A stretch of 35,658 nt of DNA from positions 1 to 35,658 of the forward strand of contig JABHEG010000353.1 in the NCBI GenBank assembly GCA_018676675.1, written 5' to 3'. The notes under the pieces were generated by a model. It had not been told where the DNA came from. It made no database searches and worked only from the letters and a program-made list of their open reading frames with translations. Positions 31,497 to 35,658 of the stretch are shown piece by piece. The position numbers and the translations under genes were made by a program. Each line of letters opens with the position of its first letter. Position 1 is the first letter of the stretch. The stretch is from Lentisphaerota bacterium (GTDB taxonomy: Bacteria > Verrucomicrobiota > Lentisphaeria > Oligosphaerales > JABHEG01).

Positions 31497-31527
31497 TTTG
31501 GTCAGTGCCTCGTTGCTCGTTGGTATC

Positions 31528-32511
31528 TCAGCCCGGGTACTTGAGCGGGCTGCGCTGCCGACCTGACTTCCGGAAGGCGACGGCGTCGTCCACGATCCGG
31601 AAAATGTCACACTGTGGATTGTAGCCGAGAATGGACCTGGACTTCGCCAGAGAGTGCTGGAAGTCGTGGGCTATCTCGTTCACGAATCTGACAACTGGAA
31701 TATCGAGTTTCCGGGATGCGTATTCTGACATGACGTCATAGGCGAATGCCGACGGAGCAGCGATGGCGAATGCCGCACCGATCGCGCTCTGGTTCCCGAC
31801 CGCCTGCAGTACCCCGTGGACGACGTCCCTGATGCTGACCACGTGGCGGATACACGGCTTGCCGTCGGGGTGCACCATGCAGGCCACGGCGTCTATGCCT
31901 TTCTCAAAGAACTCTTTTTGCTCGGGGGTGTGGGCCAAGTCGCGCCAGGTCGGGACCCCGAAATGGGGAGGGAGGAGTGTGGCATGGGCCAGAATGTCGT
32001 CTTCATCGTAGACCCAGGAGAACCGCAGCACGGTAATCGGCAGCTTGTACTGGATTCGGTACTGCTCGCACATGGTCTCTTCCAGGACCTTTGAGAAGGC
32101 GTAGTAGCCCGGGTAGGCTGAGTGTGGGAAGGTCTCGTCGAGTGGGTTCGGACGCGGGCTGAAGTAGATGCCGGCTCGAGCATCTGAGCCGGCCTGGATG
32201 AACTGCTTGATATGCCCACTGTTCTTGCATGCGTCCAGGAGTTGGAAGGTGCCCTGGACGTTCGTGCGCATGAACGTCTCCCGGCACTCTTTCACATTGG
32301 CAAGGTGAATGACAGCGTCCATGTCCTCAATTGCCTTCGGGGCCAGGGCGGGATCGCCGAGGTCCCCTTCCATCGTGTCAACCCCGGGAAGGGTGATTGG
32401 GGCCTCATGTTGTATTGCTCGCACGCAGTATCCGGCGGCCACCAGCTCCGGCAAGACGTTCTTGCCAATTTTCCCGCTGCCCCCTGTGATGAGAATGTTG
32501 CGGATCTGCAT
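31528..32511 (-). CDS. NAD-dependent epimerase/dehydratase (extended SDR)
   Basis: 327 aa. The dinucleotide motif TGGSGKIG is at residues 9–16, VIHLANV follows, and the catalytic YAFSK (Y-x-x-x-K) is in PGYYAFSKVLEE (about 140–151). These mark an extended SDR acting on nucleotide sugars or related compounds. The start ATG 32511 has GGGAG about 8 bases upstream; the open stretch upstream to 32739 overlaps the M28–GNAT gene and is not family-like. It sits second in the operon, 121 bp after the M28–GNAT gene, whose intervening DNA contains only a small GTCCC/GGGAC hairpin. Confidence 0.9.
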   Translation of the reverse strand: MQIRNILITGGSGKIGKNVLPELVAAGYCVRAIQHEAPITLPGVDTMEGDLGDPALAPKAIEDMDAVIHLANVKECRETFMRTNVQGTFQLLDACKNSGHIKQFIQAGSDARAGIYFSPRPNPLDETFPHSAYPGYYAFSKVLEETMCEQYRIQYKLPITVLRFSWVYDEDDILAHATLLPPHFGVPTWRDLAHTPEQKEFFEKGIDAVACMVHPDGKPCIRHVVSIRDVVHGVLQAVGNQSAIGAAFAIAAPSAFAYDVMSEYASRKLDIPVVRFVNEIAHDFQHSLAKSRSILGYNPQCDIFRIVDDAVAFRKSGRQRSPLKYPG

Positions 32512-32632
32512 CTGTTTTACTCCCACGGTCGCGTCTACTGCTGATTCGTTATGTTGGCTGCGGCTGCAATCATCGTGTCCCGAGGGGACTTCGCTGTTGC
32601 TCGGTCCATTCCTGCCTGCGGCTACCCCCGTC

Positions 32633-34327
32633 TCACATGCCTGGGGCGCGGGCGTCGCAGCCTTTCTTGAGATAGCTGACTGAGCCGACCACGCGCTCGT
32701 AGCCGAGCTTCTCATAGACGTGTTGGGCCGGAATGTCATTGGTCATTGTGGTGACGGCGAAGCGCGTGAATCCTTCCGCCGTCATGCGTCGGGCTATCTC
32801 CTGCTGCATGGCTGAGCCGACGCCTTTTCCCTGATGGTCGGGATGCACGGCGTTGTTGCCAATCCGCGCGATCCCCGTGGCGTAATCAAGCAAGGACGAG
32901 GCGTACCCCACCACACTTCCCTCGATTTCGCACACGATCGCCTCCAGCGGACGGCTCCTGATTCCTGCCAGGACGGAGCCACCTTTGCGCACGTGCCAGG
33001 GAGTCCCTGCGATTTCCTCACCGAAGTACTCCTCCTCAAGCATTGCCATGCAGAAGGGACCAAAAGCGGCCTCGGTGATCTCGGCAATGGCCGGATGGTC
33101 GGCGTAACGGGCTCCCCGGATGACCCGCGCTCCGGCAACTGCGGAGGGATAGAACGGGTGCGCCTGTGCGAGACGCTCTACCATTCCTACAACGTAGGGC
33201 ACGTGCCAGGCGCATTTCGCCGTGTCTAGGAAAGGAGGCGTGTCTTCGGGTGTGTGATAGCAGGGCCGTGGGGTGAGGCAGGCATCGCAGACGAACACAT
33301 ACGGGAGACCGAGCTTCAAGGCTACGCCATGGTCGCAGCTTGTCGACGGTGACGCATCCAGCCGGAAGTCCCTTCTGACGGCGCTGTCGAACGCTGTCTC
33401 CTGGAAAGCCCTGTTACCCGCATACATCATTCGCGGGATTCCCAGGAGATTTCCGACATCGTCGATCTCGACATGGCCGATGATGCGATTCAAGGGAGCA
33501 CCGTGGGCGGCGTAGAACGCCTTCGCGCCGGCGCCGCAGCAGTCGTCTCCTCCATTTTCTTCGCTACCGGTGGAGACGAACATGACCGTTGGGGAGAATT
33601 GCCTGCCAGCCAGTTCACGGGCGACTTCCAGGAGCACGGCCGTGCCGCTTGCGTTGTCCAGGGCGCCGGGGGCGAAGGCAGCGGAATCGTGGTGGGCGGA
33701 GACCACCAACAGCTCGTCTTCCCGACCGGGGAGGGTGGCAACCGCGTTTTGCGACTCGTCCGGCCGAGGGTCCGCGCACCAGGTTACGGAGATCCGTGTT
33801 TCTTTGCCGGCGTGCTGAGCCAACTCGTTGCCTGTCCGCCAACTTACGCCGACGGCTGGAATGCTCAGTTCCGGGTACCGTACATTTTTCGTCTCGATCG
33901 CGTCCATCTGGGCACTGATGACGACAAGGCCACGCAGGCCGGCTCGTTCAAGCTCCAACAGGTAGGGTACGGCTGTCGCGTGCCCTCCACCGGCAAACAC
34001 CAGCCCAATGCACCCCGCAACCGCTTCAGGAGTGACCAACGGCGTAGAAATGCGCCCGAGATACAGAAGCTCTCCTGCCACATCTCCCGCTTTGGCAAAC
34101 TGAAGGGGCAGGGACGGGAACACCACTCCCTCACCTGCAACGGTCAAGGCCGAAGATTCGGCATTGTGTGACCCGGCGGAGAAGCGCTCGATCACGGCGT
34201 CATAGCCCATCTCACGGAAGCGTGATTGAAGGTATTCAGCCGCCTGCAGTTCGGCCCAGCTGCCCGGGGCGCGGGGACCGATGTTGAGGAGATCGTCGAT
34301 GGTCCGTTCGATGTTCTGTCGCAGCAA
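32633..34327 (-). CDS. M28-family aminopeptidase fused to a GNAT acetyltransferase
   Basis: 564 aa from a TTG start at 34327, with CCGGAGA 6 bases upstream. Residues about 1–390 form an M28 zinc peptidase with an inserted PA-like segment (about 85–165). Ligands are visible as H212 and D214 in SAHHDS, GALDNASG, SEENGG (catalytic Glu pair), HVEIDDVGN and CYHTPEDT. From about residue 400 a GNAT domain begins (ARVIRGARYADHPAIAEITEAAFGP) with acetyl-CoA motif A VHPDHQGKGVGSAM (about 490–503) and the C-terminal HVYEKLGYERV. There is no signal peptide, so it is cytoplasmic. Such a fusion could release an amino acid or amine and acetylate it, or detoxify a peptide conjugate; this is inference. First gene of the operon. 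Confidence 0.88.
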   Translation of the reverse strand: MLRQNIERTIDDLLNIGPRAPGSWAELQAAEYLQSRFREMGYDAVIERFSAGSHNAESSALTVAGEGVVFPSLPLQFAKAGDVAGELLYLGRISTPLVTPEAVAGCIGLVFAGGGHATAVPYLLELERAGLRGLVVISAQMDAIETKNVRYPELSIPAVGVSWRTGNELAQHAGKETRISVTWCADPRPDESQNAVATLPGREDELLVVSAHHDSAAFAPGALDNASGTAVLLEVARELAGRQFSPTVMFVSTGSEENGGDDCCGAGAKAFYAAHGAPLNRIIGHVEIDDVGNLLGIPRMMYAGNRAFQETAFDSAVRRDFRLDASPSTSCDHGVALKLGLPYVFVCDACLTPRPCYHTPEDTPPFLDTAKCAWHVPYVVGMVERLAQAHPFYPSAVAGARVIRGARYADHPAIAEITEAAFGPFCMAMLEEEYFGEEIAGTPWHVRKGGSVLAGIRSRPLEAIVCEIEGSVVGYASSLLDYATGIARIGNNAVHPDHQGKGVGSAMQQEIARRMTAEGFTRFAVTTMTNDIPAQHVYEKLGYERVVGSVSYLKKGCDARAPGM

Positions 34328-34466
34328 GACTGTTCTCCGGGTTGTGGCCCAACATCTGAGGGGAGATCAGCCTTACGTTAGCAGGGGGGAACGTCCGTGT
34401 CCCGGTGAGCGGCAGGAAATCAGGCGGGCAGGGCTATGACGGCAACGGAACGATAGACGGTAGACG

Positions 34467-34570
34467 CTGGGGGACAGGGCGGTGGAGAAGAACTCCGCGG
34501 CTGGGCGTCAGCCTTGTGCCACCATTCATGCTGGCTTCGACTTAGCTCCGGCCTTGGGCCTGTCCCCCAG
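34467..34570. repeat. 12-bp inverted repeat in the gap before the prepilin gene
   Basis: CTGGGGGACAGG (about 34468–34479) is mirrored by CCTGTCCCCCAG (34559–34570), with about 80 bp between. It lies in the 261-bp gap 34328–34588, directly downstream of the minus-strand prepilin gene, and could form a long hairpin that ends transcription. No gene is seen in that gap. Confidence 0.5.
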
Positions 34571-34588
34571 GGAAAGCGTTTTCTTTGT

Positions 34589-35320
34589 CTACTTGTAGTG
34601 GCCCCAGATCTCGGTTTCTCTCTGTCTCATCGTGAGAAGTCGGGTGCCGAGTTCCCAGTCGCCGTGTCCATCCAGGAAGACGATGTTCGCGCCCTTTTGG
34701 TGGCGGTTTGAGATTCCGTTCTGTAGTCGGCCGCCGGAGAGGGTGCCCGGGGCGTTGCAGATCGGGCAGTACATCAACGGATAGCTGGCGTGTGGGTTTC
34801 TGCCCCACACGACTTGACTGTCTATCGCCAGGGCCACTCTTGATGGATCCTTGAACACGACGGTGCGAACGAACGAAGGCCCGCAGCGTGACACATGGGA
34901 GTAGACGCAGGCGTAGGATGTTTTCATCCCGAAGCGTGTGTTTGGCGCGGTTACGAGCGGACAGCCATTCAGGGTATCGTTGTCGATGTAGCCGCCATCT
35001 CCGAGCATGTTGTACCAGTGTCTTCGCCCGGCGCAGTTGTGGTCTGCGTACGGGGGGATCTGGTAGTTGTTCTCCTGCAAATAGAGGGCGAACGCGATTC
35101 CCACCTGCTTGATGGAGCTCATGCAGTTCGTTTGGAACGCCTTGTTCTGGGCGTTCGTTAGAGCGGGCAGGAGCATCGAGGCCAGGATGGCAATGATCGC
35201 AATCACCACAAGCAGCTCGATCAACGTGAATGTACTGTCGTGACGCGCCTGCGGTGGCGTTGCACCGCTTGGAGTTTCCGTTGCCTCAATTGCCGCGCGT
35301 CGTCCCCAGTTGCTCATCAT
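34589..35320 (-). CDS. Prepilin-like protein with type IV pilin/pseudopilin N-terminus
   Basis: 243 aa. A cytoplasmic leader of about 30 residues precedes the hydrophobic N-terminal helix FTLIELLVVIAII (about 31–52), with the conserved Glu at mature position 5. The soluble domain contains CMSSIKQVGIAFALYLQENN and ends with NIVFLDGHGDW, the DG-type C-terminus seen in the large pseudopilin families of Lentisphaerota and Planctomycetota. The residue before the expected cleavage site is Thr (DST|FTLIE), not Gly. Start: ATG 35320 is correctly spaced from AGGGAGG; GTG 35323 and ATG 35317 adjoin it. The gene stands alone, with no secretion or pilus genes beside it. It is probably membrane-anchored, with its function unknown. 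Confidence 0.88.
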   Translation of the reverse strand: MMSNWGRRAAIEATETPSGATPPQARHDSTFTLIELLVVIAIIAILASMLLPALTNAQNKAFQTNCMSSIKQVGIAFALYLQENNYQIPPYADHNCAGRRHWYNMLGDGGYIDNDTLNGCPLVTAPNTRFGMKTSYACVYSHVSRCGPSFVRTVVFKDPSRVALAIDSQVVWGRNPHASYPLMYCPICNAPGTLSGGRLQNGISNRHQKGANIVFLDGHGDWELGTRLLTMRQRETEIWGHYK

Positions 35321-35515
35321 CACAGACCTCCCTTTCGTTCACTGCACACGTGCTGGACGAGTTCTCCCGTTCGGCCAGCTACTACATTCCTCCTACCATC
35401 GCACTTACGAATACACCCGAGTGCGCTAAGGGGCAAGCTGCAGGCGTAGGACTTCCTGTCCACGCAAGGTGAAAACGCCTTTGGCCGCCTTGGGGATCCC
35501 TCAGTTACGTGAGGC

Positions 35516-35590
35516 GGCTCGACGGAGTCTCTCCCTCCATCGGACACAGACGGCCCAGAGAATCCCTGGAGGGAGAGACTCCGTCGAGCC
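35516..35590. repeat. 24-bp perfect inverted repeat (long hairpin)
   Basis: The left arm 35516–35539 (starting GGCTCGACGGAGTCTC) and right arm 35567–35590 are perfect complements over 24 bp, with a 27-bp centre containing CGGACACAGACGG. On transcription this would form a very stable hairpin. It overlaps the tandem repeat 35533–35658. Confidence 0.92.
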
Positions 35591-35658
35591 ATCTTGGAGT
35601 TCCTGCCCTCCATCGGACACCGATGGCCCAGAGAATCCCTGGAGGGAGAGACTCCGTC
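35533..35658. repeat. 73-bp-period tandem repeat, two copies, cut by window edge
   Basis: The 53-bp unit at 35533–35585 recurs at 35606–35658 with two substitutions (CACAGACGG versus CACCGATGG), giving a 73-bp period with a 20-bp spacer. The array runs into the window end, so the copy number is unknown. Each unit carries the palindromic arms of the 24-bp inverted repeat; the second copy has a shortened left arm within view. Confidence 0.9.

Larger units (their letters stand above)
35321..35658. other. Non-coding end of window
   Basis: 338 bp without a supported gene. The left part must hold the prepilin promoter, but I could not identify it. From 35516 onward it consists of the palindromic tandem repeat described separately, which continues past the window edge. 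Confidence 0.6.

Noticed and set aside
30663..31544. 293-codon plus-strand open frame
   Set aside because: Antisense to a canonical Gfo/Idh/MocA gene.
35533..35658. CRISPR-like array at the window end
   Set aside because: Only two units, strongly palindromic, with a 53-bp repeat and 20-bp spacer; the proportions are wrong for CRISPR and no cas gene is near.

Overview
The window is a 35.7 kb chromosomal segment, GC-rich (roughly 60%), from what looks like an anaerobic, heterotrophic bacterium of the Planctomycetota–Verrucomicrobiota–Lentisphaerota–Kiritimatiellota (PVC) kind. This is an inference from gene content. The signs are a stand-alone prepilin-like protein with an H-x-G/DG-type C-terminus, a PQQ-propeller protein opening with a DWPQWRGP-type motif, several Gfo/Idh/MocA oxidoreductases, a membrane-attached YVTN propeller fused to a diheme cytochrome, an M60 peptidase, and families of palindromic intergenic repeats. 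A complete pyruvate:ferredoxin oxidoreductase and a full-length NifU/NifS pair point to anaerobic metabolism. No tRNA, rRNA, CRISPR array, prophage or intact transposase was seen.

Layout. 1–1.9 kb: C-terminal part of an ABC-associated membrane protein overlapping an ABC ATPase (+). 2.2–4.8 kb: a large flavin oxidoreductase fusing an old-yellow-enzyme barrel to a GltD-like FAD/NAD module (−). 5.2–7.3 kb: nifU-nifS (+), ending in a clear terminator. 7.4–13.9 kb: a plus-strand run of M60 peptidase (frameshifted), SrkA-type kinase, PQQ-propeller protein, cupin, SDR and PIG-L deacetylase. 13.93–14.09 kb: a 137-bp MITE-like element with perfect 18-bp inverted ends and a perfect 12-bp target duplication. 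14.1–18.7 kb: a minus-strand group of propeller-diheme cytochrome, tandem RidA-like protein, and system II cytochrome c biogenesis proteins ResB and CcsA. 18.8–20.0 kb: a NahK-like hexosamine kinase (−). 20.3–22.7 kb: IscR-like Rrf2 regulator, cysteine synthase, LarE-like sulfur transferase (+). 22.7–24.6 kb: GH36 alpha-galactosidase (−). 24.8–25.0 kb: ribosomal protein L27 (−). 25.4–28.9 kb: nifJ/PFOR (+). 29.2–34.3 kb: a minus-strand operon of an M28 peptidase–GNAT fusion, NAD-dependent epimerase, Gfo/Idh/MocA, VOC protein and a second Gfo/Idh/MocA. 34.6–35.3 kb: prepilin-like protein (−). 35.5 kb to the end: the start of a palindromic tandem repeat.

Three functional threads can be read. 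(1) Sulfur and Fe–S: NifU/NifS assembly, an IscR-like regulator with three cysteines, cysteine synthase, a three-cysteine LarE, and the Fe–S consumers PFOR and the OYE–GltD fusion. (2) Glycan and glycoprotein use: M60 peptidase, GH36 alpha-galactosidase, NahK-like kinase, PIG-L deacetylase and the Gfo/Idh/SDR/epimerase sugar enzymes. (3) c-type cytochromes: the propeller-diheme protein and its ResB/CcsA maturation system in one transcription direction. The most solid non-gene signal is the MITE insertion, which copied the stop codon of ccsA into its flanking duplication.
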